In this document: one piece after another, positions 23,913-35,900 of the stretch
How positions within the stretch are numbered: the stretch's first letter is position 1
Layout of the letters: each line of letters starts with the position of its first letter
Assembly (NCBI RefSeq): GCF_010389155.1
Contig: NC_057764.1
Coordinates: 36,774,275-36,838,274 of the forward strand
DNA: 64,000 nt
Direction: 5' to 3'
Source: Erigeron canadensis
Taxonomy: Eukaryota > Streptophyta > Magnoliopsida > Asterales > Asteraceae
Made by a program: the position numbers and the translations under genes
The notes under the pieces: generated by a model
Told to the model about the DNA's origin: nothing
Database searches by the model: none
What the model saw: the letters and a program-made list of their open reading frames with translations, nothing else

Positions 23913-26059
23913 TTAGAAGTGTCGCCTCCTTTTTAAGGTTTGTTGAGATTGGTTGTAGCTTGACATAGGAGAGTAGCATACATCAGGAACGAAAGCAGCT
24001 GTGTCGACCATCTGATGATAATTATGATAATGGTGACCTTTTGACCAATTGAGTCCTGAAGCGGTCGGCGGTGAAGGTACTTCTGGGACTGCCCAAGATG
24101 AAGCAGGAACCTGACCCAAATAATCGTCGGCATCCAATTCAACCTCCAATGCCCTTAGTATTGAGGAGCAATCAGAGTCTCCCACTTTATTGCTGTCGGT
24201 CTGATAGACATACATGCAAAAAGACCATCATTTCAGCTTGTTTAGTTAATTGTGACGAATATTGAACACGAACCCAACCCATTCAATAACCAGCTTAGTC
24301 ATGTCGGCCCATACTAGATCAAAAGGTACAAAACAAATGTACAAGATGAGAATCTGAATACCATCAATGAACGCCTTAAAATTAAGGCGGAAGTACAAAG
24401 AACTACAAAAATACTTTCAAAATAAACAATAAGTAAAATGTGATTAACTTAATAAAACATAAGGTGGTTGCAACTTTTGGTTAACCACCATAAAGTTAAG
24501 CTACAATTGAAAACACCCAACTATTTCATTGCTAGTATTAAATGGGTTGACGGGTTGTAAACGATTACAAAAGACAATCTCAAGCTAGCTGACCTTTTTA
24601 TTAAGTGTGCAGTTAATTAGTTTATAACTTAAACCCTTTTAAAGCCCCAACCCAACCATGTCTACTTTGGCGTTGTGACGGAAATTGTCACCCCCAGGAC
24701 AACTACTGTTAAAGATACACTTTTAATTAATATAAAAGTGCCATACATTTATATACCTTGGATGAATAATCTTCGATGTAGTCATAATTCTGATTAAGAT
24801 CAGCCAATCCGAAAAACTCATCAAACTGCCAGTGTTGGATACTTGGTGCCGAAGAACCACCACCGTGTGGCAACTTAGGGGACACAAAGTCACCAATTCC
24901 AGCAGCAGCAGCTGCTTGGATAGACATAGTAGAACTATTAGTAGGTGGAGAAACGGTATCGGGCACTTCTATATTAGTAGTAGCATAATTATTATCAGAA
25001 GGGAGGGTGTCCGATGCAGCAGGGGTTTGAGGCCCGATTTTAACACCAGTAAGTAGAAAACGTTGGTGGGATGAAACAAGGGTGTTGAGGGTATGAATGG
25101 CAACATCACATTTTCTGCAGAGTAACGCCCTGTCTTCCAAACAAAAAAAGTAGCCATCTGCTTCCTGCAAGATACTGTATATATTAATTCATGACAATTA
25201 ACAAGGTAATAAACTTAACTACTCGTATTATTAACTATATTAAATCTAACAAATAGTTGTTTTCAGTTTTCACGTACGTACAAGAAGTCAATTAACCACA
25301 TTTATACGGTGTATTAAACTATCAAAATAAATACTAATATTAAGGAGGTGTTTTGTGTCGTATTTACAAATTAAATATATTTTGTGTTTTCAAAACAAAT
25401 CAGGTAAGCAAATAATCACTTTTCCTGTTTTCCATCCAAACACTTTTTTTTTTATTATCAGTATTTTACAAACATAATAATCAACTAATCATTTTAAAAC
25501 GTAATCTCACACACCCTCTAATTATTACTAATTTTTCCTTTTATTTAAATAAAAAAATAATAAATAAAAAAGTCAAATGAGTTACCGACCTACTAATAAT
25601 ACGGAGTAATAATTAAAATTAATAATTCAGTCCTTATTAAGAAATAGATATTTGTAAGTATTCATCCCTTTTAAATAAAATAAAACACACCCTGCAGCAA
25701 TTTAATTAGTTCCATTATCTTTAACCAATTATTATCTTATTTTTGTTTTTTATTTAGTCAAAAAGTAAAATTAATACAACGTATGTCGTAGCAATAATCT
25801 TTATCCAAATCAAAATATAGGAATTAAACAAACCAAAAATCTGTATGTATATGTATAGATGGATGAATACCTGACAAATATCACACTTAGGCAATAAGTG
25901 ATTATTGGCGGAGGTAGAAAGAGCAACTCTTTGATGCTTAGTAGCCAGCTTATTGGCCGCATGCACTTTCTCATCACACCTCTTGCATAACGCCGCGTCG
26001 TCTGCAAAACAAAACACCGTGGCTTCCGCCTTCTCACATACGTTACACTGGATCTTCAT
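23913..26059 (-). CDS. BBX22: Double B-box zinc-finger protein, BBX22-like
   Basis: Nuclear regulator of light responses. Three exons: 25871-26059, 24757-25164 and 23913-24200, phase 0 throughout, giving 294 residues. B-box 1 (residues 5-47) has CNVC, CFADDAALCKRCDEKVH and KHQR. B-box 2 starts CDICQ at the end of exon 1 and continues EADGYFFCLEDRALLCRKCDVAIH in exon 2, so the intron splits the second finger. There is no CCT domain. The C-terminal motifs HWQFDEFFGLADLNQNYDYIE, GDSDCSS, SWAVPEVPSPPTASGLNW and the basic end LKRRRHF match Arabidopsis BBX22 (LZF1/STH3, At1g78600) in order. The VP pair in WAVPEVP is the type bound by COP1 in this family. The start was set at the second Met (MKIQCNVC); the upstream in-frame Met at 26083 would add eight unconserved residues. 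Confidence 0.92.
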
Positions 26060-26250
26060 CTCTACAATGATATTCTGCTTCACTACCTAATACTACTATG
26101 TTACACTACTATATATCTATAACACTTTACTTAATTATTACAAAAATACTATTCAAAAGAGAAAGAAAATCTTTTTAGCTAGAGAATATTTTTTTTTAAT
26201 CTTAATTTGTATATAGGGTTTAAGATGTTGAGATTTGGGGTGTAATATGT

Positions 26251-26270
26251 GGATATATATATATATAGGG
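26251..26270 (-). promoter_or_regulatory. TATA-rich core promoter of the BBX gene
   Basis: A (TA)n run read TATATATATATA on the coding strand lies about 200 bases upstream of the start codon. It is the only TATA-like element in the region. The distance implies a 5' UTR of about 160 bases, so the call is tentative. Confidence 0.35.
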
Positions 26271-26390
26271 GATTTTTTTTATTTTTGTGTAGTATGGATA
26301 ACTTTCATGGTTTTCTCTTTAAAAAAAAAAGACGAAAATAGAAAGTTTTAGAATTGGGTGATATTTTATTTTGGTGATGAGTTTGATGTG

Positions 26391-26400
26391 GACACGTCGG
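26391..26400 (-). promoter_or_regulatory. ACGT-core element (possible bZIP/HY5 site) upstream of BBX gene
   Basis: The sequence GACACGTCGG carries a palindromic-like ACGT core about 330 bases upstream of the start codon. HY5 and related bZIPs bind such cores, and Arabidopsis BBX22 is a known HY5 target. Binding here is inference. Confidence 0.3.
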
Positions 26401-26587
26401 CGATTAGTTATGTGAATCATGGGCTTAGCTGGCTTTTCTACGCGCGCTTATAGTGTCAACCTTTCTCCTAGTGGAAAGTTTCCAAGATACTACGGAGTAT
26501 ATATTTTTTTTTCAATTTAATAGTATTAGTAATAGTAACTGATAGATAGATGTTATACACTTATTGTATACTTGCAGAAATTAAGGA

Positions 26588-27380
26588 TATACTAGATTTT
26601 GTACCCCAGCGTTGCCCTGAGAAAAATAACGACACATAAAATGTCGTGACAAAAGGTAAAAAAAAAATAAAAGTATAAAAAATAAATAAAACAAAGCTTT
26701 ATTCGAAAAGTAAAAGGACGATAAGTTTAGTAAGTTTATGCGATACAAATTAAAGAAATTAAAGTTTTCGTGACAAAAGTCGGAAAGGTGAAAGTTAAAA
26801 ACTAAATAAAACAAAACTTTGGTTCGAATGTAACAGTGAAAAGTAAAAGAATTAAAGTTATATGACAAAAAAGTAAAAAAGGTTAAAACTTGTAATGAGA
26901 GAGCCAAAAAATTACTGGTTGACAAAAGTTAAAAGGACAAAGTTATGTGATAAAAAGTAAGATAATGAAACTTTCATGACAAAAGTTAAAAAAATAAAAC
27001 TAAAAAAATAAATAAAAGAAAACTTTCGTGTGAAAAGTAAAAGAAATGAAAGTTATATAAAATAAAGTATAAGAGCAAAAACTTAGAAATTAAAAGAATA
27101 AAACTTTCGTGATAAAAGTTAAAAAGATGAAAGCTTAAACTAAATAAAATAAAACTTTTGTGCAAAAAGTAAAATAAGTAAACTTATGTGACAAAAACAG
27201 TAAAAAGTTTTTAAAATAAAAGACACTTAAAAGGCACGTGGGTCCCACCCAAAGCAATACTCCGTGAAAGAAGTTTGAAAGAAAAACTTAGAAGGTATGT
27301 GGGCCCCACTAAAATTAATAAAAAAAGAAGATTGAGAGATGGCACGAAGAATAACGCACGACTTTTAATTATATATATAG
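26588..27380 (-). mobile_element. Helitron-like end with AAAGTAAAAG-type degenerate repeats
   Basis: Starts ACTAGATTTTGTACCCCAGC on the plus strand; reversed this is a GC-rich stretch followed by CTAGT, the form of a Helitron 3' end. The following ~700 bases repeat variants of AAAGTAAAAG, GAAAGTTATGTGACAAAA and AAACTTTCGTGA many times without coding capacity. The opposite end is uncertain; a TATATATA tract at about 27370 was taken as the limit. Confidence 0.4.
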
Positions 27381-27489
27381 AATTTGATATAAACTTTTTA
27401 AGAGTTTTTCAGAATTTTTAGTTTTTGTGTTATTTTTTTAAAAATGTTTAAAATTTTGGTTAGATGTAAGTTTTTTTTACAAGTGAATT

Positions 27490-27715
27490 TTTAACTCAGA
27501 CGCGTATGATGTGTGCTAATTGCACAACGAAAGGTTTTCGCACTAAGCGGATCTTAAATAGTCTTTCTCACCATACCACCTACTTAATTGGAAAATACCG
27601 TCGAGGAGAACCTACCAAGGCTCGAACTCGAGACCTTGGAGTAAAATCCTCCGGGGCCTCACATAGCAGGTTTAGTGAAACACCTCTGGCCACTAGGGTT
27701 TAACCCAGTTGTTGT
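27490..27715 (-). mobile_element. SINE-like tRNA-derived repeat
   Basis: On the minus strand CCCTAGTGGCCAGAG (box A-like, 27684-27698) is followed by CTCGAGTTCGAGCCTTGG (box B-like, around 27615-27632). The block is distinctly more GC-rich than its surroundings. Layout and boxes suggest a SINE; the tail was not identified. Confidence 0.4.
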
Positions 27716-28507
27716 TTAGATGTAAGTAGCTTTAGCTTTTATTTGAAAGAGAAAACTCTAAAATGAAACGCTACTTAAAGTGACATTTCAGGAGGTTTAG
27801 CTTTTTGATGAAGTTTGTAATCTTTAAAAGTTACACAAACCTCTTGAAGTTGCAGATACAACTGCCATACCAAACAATTAAAAAAATAAAAGTTCTAGCT
27901 TACTGTTCCAAATAAAAACTACAACTACAAGCTACAACTAATTTTACCAAACATAGTTAAAGTGTGATATCTCAAATATTACGAGTAGTAACCAAGAAGC
28001 AAGAATAGTCACTTTTTTAGAACTAAATGTGCAAACTAAGATGTCAAATTAAGACTGTCAAATTATGAACTAATGATTGAATGAATAAGAAAGAAAAGCA
28101 TATATCATTTTTTTAAAAGGCAGAAAAAGAATAAATATCTTTCGAGTAGTAGAGCTGTCAAGTGTAATGGGGCATGTTGCAACTTGATAAAATGTTGGAT
28201 ATTTTCATCATAACTTGCGAGTCCAAGAATGCACCAAGTAAAGCCCGCCCACACTTGCTAAAATATCATATAGAGATAGAGTGTCAAGGGGATCCAATTC
28301 CACACACATTTTTAACTTCAAATATCTTATCATACGCGCTTCAAAATATATATATATACCCTACTAAAAAATCATCTTACTAAACAAAATGACAATTATT
28401 ATAAGTCTATAGTATAGGCACCATTAGCGCATCTTGTATTATTTACGTATTCAAGCAAAATACATTCCTTCACGTATACTGCTAGATTTATTTGACATAA
28501 ATATCCA
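27716..28507. other. Intergenic, no gene seen
   Basis: AT-rich DNA with only short frames (for example 28174-28383 plus) that show no domain or family resemblance. No repeat ends recognised. Confidence 0.35.
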
Positions 28508-28516
28508 AAACTTTAA

Positions 28517-28799
28517 GGAATTAGTTTCCTAGAATGTAACTATCTTTGACCGAATGTCTATAGTAGGAAAAAACTAAAGTTATGTGTATTGTATGTAAGC
28601 AACTTCAAAAAAATGTTTATTGTATGTAAGAAAACATACGTGGCAACCATATACAGGTGTCACTTGTCAGATTGTAATTGGTTGAAACGAAATTCTTACA
28701 TACAATAAACATTATTTCAAAGTTGTTTACATATAGCTTTAGTTATTTCCTACTATAAACATTCGTTCAAAGTTTCTTACATTCGAGGGAACTAACCCC
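28517..28799. mobile_element. Mutator-like MITE with perfect 9-bp target duplication
   Basis: A 283-bp element. The left end is GGAATTAGTTTCCTAGAATG and the right end reversed is GGGGTTAGTTCCCTCGAATG. The arms continue through CTTTGACCGAATGTCTATAG against CTTTGAACGAATGTTTATAG, AGTAGGAAAAAACTAAAG and TGTTTATTGTATGTAAG. Flanks are the perfect direct repeat AAACTTTAA at 28508-28516 and 28800-28808. Its interior (TTTATTGTATG, ACGTGGCA) resembles that of the element at 10849-11164. Confidence 0.85.
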
Positions 28800-28808
28800 A
28801 AACTTTAA

Positions 28809-30023
28809 CTAGAATGTGGGAGTATAAAGATTGGGATTTGTGGAACTTAGAATCAGTTTTTGTTTGCATGTTCTGGGAATCACAGGAAGTTGTAATGCAT
28901 ACACTTTATACTTTATAGGTCATATTTATGAAAGTGACTGTTTTGGGCCTGTATTTTTTTAAAAGGGTTAAAGGCCTAAAATGATAACGTATTTTTCGGT
29001 TTGTATATAGTTGCACCATATATTTATTTATTGAACTTTGAAATTTCACAAGTATGGTAGTTTTGAACAGATTCTAGCGAATTTCAGGCAAAACTTTGTT
29101 TTTCCGACCACAATCTTCAATTTTTTATGGCAAACACCTTTACATCTTATTTTCCACTGTTTTTTTGTCTTGTTTTAGGTACAACCAATGTCAATGATAA
29201 TAACAGCCATATACATGCTTAAAAATTGTACATTGTATATTAAAAACCGTTTCCTGAATTTTCTAACAGTCCTGAATTTTCTAACAGCAAGGTACAAATA
29301 TTTATGCACTCAATTAATTTTTACTGACAACCCTTAGCTGTCATTAACAAAACCCTATTAAAAATTGTACATTACATGCTTTATGATTCTTTTTATCATC
29401 ATTGTCCGTGGAAAGTTAAAGATCATAAGTTATGATTCATCATCTTTTTTATCATTATTTATCATTCATAACCCACCTTATTTGGGTTAGGAGTAGATCA
29501 TGGAAGGCATTTGATCTAAGTGGTGTCTTATAACATTTCGGGTCCGGATTTTGTCTGGTTGTACTTATGTTTTATATTGTATCGGGTGTTCTATTAACTC
29601 GGTGACCATTGTATGCTAGTTACTTGCTAGCTTATATTGTTCATGAAAATTTTGTTGGTCGTTAAAAAAAAAAAAAAAAAAAGATTAAGCAAATTTGATG
29701 TTTGTAAATAGTGAAAAAGGAGTTAATAAAATTTGGCACCAGGGAAAATAAACTTTGCCTGAAAATGGTTAAATTAGATAAGAAGTGCCATACTTGTATA
29801 AATTCTAAGTTGTATATTGGTTAATAAAAATACACCGTGCAACTGCATACAAACCAAAAAGTATGTTGCATTTTAGCACTGTTATCTAATATGTTATGGG
29901 TTATATATGGATTGCATAGTTATCATATTATGTAAGAATGAATATGGACATATGCTGAAGTTGTTTGCTAATTCTATGATCTAAAGTTTTAAACTGCCAT
30001 TTATTGATGCTTAGTAACTAGAA
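28809..30023. other. Intergenic with a poly(A)-tailed retroposon end
   Basis: No gene found. The segment to 29682 ends in a long A run after TTTTGTTGGTCGTT. The part next to 30023 should be the 3' UTR of the first TBL gene. Confidence 0.4.
29510..29682 (+). repeat. LINE/SINE-type 3' end with poly(A) tail
   Basis: GGTGTTCTATTAACTCGGTG, then GTATGCTAGTTACTTGCTAG, TTTTGTTGGTCGTT and 19 A residues (29664-29682). Ending in GTT plus poly(A) resembles the SINE-like repeat at 8249-8385, so the two may share a tail. The 5' limit is approximate. Confidence 0.4.
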
Positions 30024-31713
30024 CTAATACTTGAGCAAAATCGTGTACAAGATTTGATTCCAAGTATCAGGAACACCAGCAAGACACCAATGGCTGCAGT
30101 CTAGCATTCCACCTGCATACTTAGATGGGTGCCCATCTTTTCGTAACTGGGTCAGTAGTGTTATATCCAACAAATAAGCTGGACTTCTCATTTTTGTAAT
30201 CACATTTTTCACCACTTGTTCTGCTGGATGTCTCTTCCCGGGATAGCTAAATCCTTCTATAGGCTGAGTTTGCCCGTTACAGTTCTCTACACCCAATGCC
30301 CCCCAATCCTTGCCACTATTTAAGACAATTAGTATATCAGTTAGAACCACATGATGAAACTTTTTTCTGTAGTAGGATGCGCTTACTCGTAATGAACAGC
30401 AGATATCCCTTGGAAAAAGACTCGGGTTTTCTTAGGATTCGTGTTGGAATCAACCCATCTAGCCCATGTAGTCAGCGCGATCTTGTAAGCATCCATAATA
30501 GCCATGTCTTTGTATAGCTTTTCACCAACTCGATAGTAGTCCCATCTGCAACCATAGGTACTACTTAATGAATCTGTTTAAGGAACATCCACAATATAGT
30601 AGAGGTGACAAAATGGGCGGATCAGGTAAAAGGTCAACTGCAACAAAAACTCGTACAAGAGTCTTATTTCCCTAATCTAGCTTTTTGATATATAAAATGT
30701 TAAGAAGTATACAATTTAGCGACTTTCAACCCGTTCATCCCATTTTCTTCAATATTTTTTCAAACCCTAATGACCTCTTATAGATATAGCATACCCCGAA
30801 TCAACCCATTTAAAAGTCAGTCAGTCAAAACTGCAACATTTACATTTGTTTAGCTACAAACCGTACGTTTTATATGCTCCGCTGTGAACCCACCAATGAT
30901 AGCTATTAAAGATCAAGATATCTGCTTCTTCCCATCTCCCCCCTCTGCTGATTGAGTCCAACTTCAAAACTCGTCCGTTTTCTTCCATCACCATGTCTAC
31001 AAGGAACCCGTTTTTCTGATACATTATGGAAACACCATGATCCTTCAATCACAGAAATCAAAACATTTAGATGAAAAAGCTGGAAACCCATTTCCCAAAA
31101 AGGTATAACTTTATTTTTAGTTTATTGTATTTAGTAGTCTAATGCTTGGAAATGAAGACTCACATAAAAGAAATAAGTATATGATCCTTGAGGTGTGTAA
31201 TTGCGGCTGTAACGTCGACCAGGATGGTAAAGCATGCATGCTAGTGACTGAGCCTGGTTCGAACTTAACGAGTCCCCTACAAACATTATCTTTTTACCTT
31301 TGTATCTCCTTAGAAAATCTTCACCATTGAATCTATATAAATTTCAAAACGAATTTTAGCTTACATACTTTGGTCATTCCTAACCTAACCAAGAATTATA
31401 CTAACATTTTATCACATATTTTTAACAAAAATGTGAAGGAAAAAAGAAAGGACCTTAAAAGGGAGCAACCGTGCGGCTGCCAAGTGAAGTTGAGATACAT
31501 GCTATCGGGTCTACCATTTCCCTGGCAGTTCAGGCCCGGGTTTACAAACGGGCATTCTGACCCCTTATACATGGGGTATGAACCCGTTTCATCCCATACC
31601 CACCTCCCTCTGAATAAATTGCAACTTCTTTCGTCCCCATAAACACCGCTAACTTCCCTTGTTAGTACATAAACAAGAAGAAAACACACAGTCCACACAC
31701 TCATTTTCAACAT
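30024..31713 (-). CDS. Trichome birefringence-like (TBL) polysaccharide O-acetyltransferase, copy 1
   Basis: Golgi type-II membrane protein that transfers acetyl groups to cell-wall polysaccharides. Five exons: 31454-31713, 31164-31332, 30867-31042, 30387-30545 and 30024-30315 (phases 2, 0, 2, 2), giving 351 residues. A hydrophobic N-terminal segment ([11 protein letters not shown]) acts as anchor or signal. The PMR5 N-terminal domain follows with [23 protein letters not shown] and WQPHGCSL. The GDS box is [13 protein letters not shown] (about residue 105), and the DXXH box is [14 protein letters not shown] near the C-terminus, the catalytic Ser and Asp/His of the family. The exon 3 donor was set at AAAAC|GTACGG because it alone gives TWDYYRVG in frame. 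It is close to TBL38-43 of Arabidopsis. The acceptor polymer (xylan, mannan or pectin) cannot be told. Tandem to the next gene. Confidence 0.9.
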
Positions 31714-32906
31714 GAACTAAACCGGACTCAGACTTTTTATGATGTGTTTTGGGTAGTTGGACAATGTGCATTTTGTGTCCTTCACTCTAGAACAACTTTT
31801 CTCCTTTACTAGTTTATCTACTATGGAGTAGAACCATGTTTGGTGCAATATTGGTAAAATTCATTGTACAACTGAACATTCTTAATAAGTTGAACGGCTT
31901 CAAACTGATCTGACAACCCCCCTCCCAAAAAAAAAAAGTTCGGAATATGGTGAAGTAACTCGACTTTCTCCACAAGGTTGTACATAATCGGAATCAAATT
32001 ATAGTCATGATACATAGGTATGAATTCATATGCCTAAACATGCATAATTAACCAACCACTGACACATTAATTCGACTCCCTCTTTCCTCATCTCCCACTT
32101 TCAATATTGCCATTTGTTTTTTCATGTGTATTCAAAACCAAGTGATCATGAAAAGTGCACTGGTCGGTTAGGAATTTTTCTACCGTGGCTAGTATTTGGG
32201 CTACTAATCATGAAAACTTCATACAGAACAACAAACGACAGTTTTAACTCTTTAAATAGATAACTTGAATAAATTAAGAAAACTTAGACTCGCATTAGGG
32301 GCTGCGCGAACGCAAGCCCCCGCTTCCAAATATTATGATGTAGGTTCAGCCACTTGGACCGACCTTACACCAGACAGCCCTCCTAAGTGCAATGGAAGGC
32401 CCTGGTCTAGGCCACAGACCTTGTTGATCGCCCATAGACCCCATCCAGGTAAGTACGTAATCCTTCGCCCTATTTTCCTTTTTATAATACTTTCCCTGCC
32501 TTTTACTTTCTAATCATAACCGATGTGGGACAACTTTTAAATGCTCCCTCTAGTTTTCTTTTTCTAATAACTCATCGAATATTGTATTCTTGCAAAAAGT
32601 AATAATCTTAATGTGAATCCCATACAATGCTATGTTTTTTTTGCCATACAAATAAACAGAGTTCGATTTAAACAAACCTTATCGTGTGTATAAAGATGAT
32701 TAATGGCTCGAGGCATCACATTATATGACATATTCACTAATTAAATTATGTCTACATCATATATGTATGATTATTAAAACTAATCGTATAACTTATATGG
32801 AGATATATCTGCACTATCTTTATTAAGATTACAAACACAAACATCGTATCTTATCTAACTATTTTCTATATAACAATCCAACAACTAACTATTGTTGCTT
32901 CAATTT
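31714..32906. other. Spacer between the two TBL genes
   Basis: About 1.2 kb: promoter of TBL copy 1 and 3' flank of copy 2. A GC-richer block at 32280-32450 with a plus-strand frame (32265-32513) shows no family resemblance and may be repeat-derived. No further gene. Confidence 0.4.
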
Positions 32907-35900
32907 TTATAACATAAGAATATTGTAGAGTAAAATATTCCAAGTATCAGGAACTCCGGCTAGGCACCAATGACTGCAATCCTTCCCAGATTTCTTGTCA
33001 AGCCCGTACGTTGATGGATGCCCATCTTTTCGCATAGACGAGAGGTTAGTTATGTCCAACAAAGTCACTGGTTTTTTGATGGTTTTCAATTCATATTTCA
33101 AAACCTCGAGTGCGGCGGAAGGTGTTCCGGTGTAGGTGGAGCCAGGAATTGGTACTTTCTGTCCTATGCAAGCTTGTGCGAGTGGTTCCCCCCAATTTGT
33201 GCCGCTATCATATATCATGATAAATGTTGTTAGTATTTTTTATCTAAGAATGGTTAAATGGGAAAAAAAAAAAAAAGGTATCTAATTAGTAGTTACTTAC
33301 TTGTAATGAGTAGGTGAAATCCCTTGAAAGAAAACTTTAGACTTAAGTGGATCAATATTGGCATCAACCCATCGACCCCATGTATCAATAGCCTTCCCGA
33401 AAGCAACTAGACGATCCATGTCTCCTTCTTTATACACTTTATTTCCCTCTTGTATATAGTCAAATCTACATTATCAGCATCATCTTTATTAATTACTACT
33501 TTTTAGTTCTTCGACTTCATATAGGATATAGTCAAATCTTCAATCCAAATAATACATGTGTATGCATATGTGTGTATCTATAATATTTGTACATATTACA
33601 AATTGCATATATATATATATATATATATGAGAAAGATAATTTGAGACCAACTAAAAAAAGTCTAAAAAAGGACCATTGATTTTCGTAACTTAAAAAAAAA
33701 ATCATGTGTGAGTACTTACACATGTGTAAGTTACTTATATATATATATACTCCTTCCATTCCACCATAATTGTTACATTATAAATATTTAAAGTCTTGAT
33801 TTGTTAACTTTGACCATATATATATTTTTTTATTGTTATATAACTTTTGATGAAATTTATACCAAATAAAAATATATCTAGAACTCAATCAAAACGTATA
33901 ACTTTTATCAATTATTATATAACACAAACAAATATAATTAAAGTCAAAGTTGATAAATAAAGACTTTTAATATTCAAAACAAGACACTGCCAATGGGACG
34001 GAGGGTATATATATAAACGTATAACTTATGTACATGACTAATGGAGAGAAACCCCAATGATACCGTAACAATTTGACTAAATTGACGTACAAATTAATGA
34101 AGAGTGCATGTCACATGTTTAAAATTTGATACAGGTAAGTAAAAGAGATTACAATTTATAATCCATGTATAAAAATTGTGACCAACCAGTCATGAAATCT
34201 ATATATATGCAGTCGATGTATGAAGCCAAAGTTCCCACCTTTATTTTTTTTATAACATATATTTGAAGCAGATAAAGAAACAAGGACATACGGTTGTTTA
34301 GGGCCCTTTCGGGTCCACCAGTGCCACGTGTTAAAGATAAGATAATCAACATCCAACCAGAGGTTGCCATTTGTAATTGAATCCAATTTCAACACCTTTC
34401 CGGTTTTTGCCTTGACAACATCTACCAAATATAAGCTATGATGGTATATGACTTTCACTCCATAACCCTGAAAATTTACAAAGACGCATGTTTCTATCAG
34501 ATACAATTGGATTTGTATGAATCATGTTATATATTCATTAGCTAGCTAGCTAGCTAGGTTCTATTAGTACTATTTTTTGTTGACACAATAGCTAGCCATA
34601 TGCAAGTTCCCACATCAATTACAAGTACATTATCAATATGCAACAATATTTTTTGCAAGTTATGAGGGGTTAAATATTGACAATAGCAATAATATAAAAA
34701 AGGAAAATTAATAATGATATTTGTAAGCTAGAGTTGTCATTAGAATCTTATTATATGCATATTAGTACTTTAATCATCACTTAACAAAGTATAAATTTTA
34801 ATGCATTTAAATAGTTTATAATATTAACAGAAAGACTCTGACTAACACAACTCTATAAATAATTCTAATTCACACAAGAAATACTAAAATTAAGTTGAAT
34901 AGCAAAAATTTAACAAATTGGATATACCGTAAAGGTGTAAGTGGTCATGCCCTTGGCTGCAGAGAGATTAACATCATAACTTTCAGAAGGTACTGATGAA
35001 TGGATCATACATAATAATGATAGCCAATGATTTTTGCTCAATGAGTCTCCCACAAACATTATAGTCTTGCCCCTTAGTTTCTCCAAAAAGTTGCGTCCGT
35101 CAAATCTATATATATATAAAGAAATAAGTATCAGATATACCATAATGCATTAACGAAAAGATAATCTAGACAAAATATATAGTAATGAAGTTACTTTTTA
35201 GAGATATATATAAGTGTGGGTATAGCTAGAAAAGAAAAAACAAAGACTGGTAGTTATGAAATGGGCCAAAAACATGCGTAAACTGTTTTAGTGTCACATG
35301 ACAAGAGTTTGTAAAGTCATTATATTGCTACATTTTCTTACAAAGAAAGATAGTTTGATAGAAAGTTTGTTGCATAATGACATCCGATCCTTTTACTATA
35401 ATAAACTACGTACCTTTTTCAACAAGAAAAACTCAAGATGCTTAGCTTAAATTTTTAAAGACATATAGTACGTATAGTTATAACTATTTATTTGTTCTTA
35501 ATTAGTAATCAAATTTAACATAAATTTTAAAGACACATAGTACGTATAGTTATAACTATTTTGTTATATTTTAAAGACATATATATAGTCGTATTCGTAT
35601 AGTTATAACTATTTTGTTCTTAGTAATCAAATTTAACATAAATTTATCAAGAATATTTAATCACTTAAGTTTATATATATATACCTTGATAACGAGCAAC
35701 CATGAGCTGGTTGCCATCGATATTGCAGGTAGAGTTGATCGGGGCGCCCATTTTCAACACAATCGAACTCTTTGCCAACGAAAGGGCAGATACTTGCATT
35801 GTAGAGTGGATACGACGGATCCACCACCCAACTGCCCTCAAACATATTACAACTAATCTTTTCTGTTTCTCCATTGACATACACTAGAAGACTATTATTA

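Noticed and set aside
26581..26925. 114-codon Phe/Leu-rich frame on the minus strand
   Set aside because: Arises from the AAAGTAAAAG-type degenerate repeats; the composition is low complexity and there are no splice or promoter signals.
27506..27703. Plus-strand 65-codon frame (KARTRDLGVKSSGAS)
   Set aside because: It overlaps a SINE-like repeat with tRNA boxes on the opposite strand; such repeats often give short spurious frames.
30296..30517. Plus-strand frame across TBL exon 4
   Set aside because: Opposite-strand shadow of the TBL exons, which have family motifs and consistent junctions.
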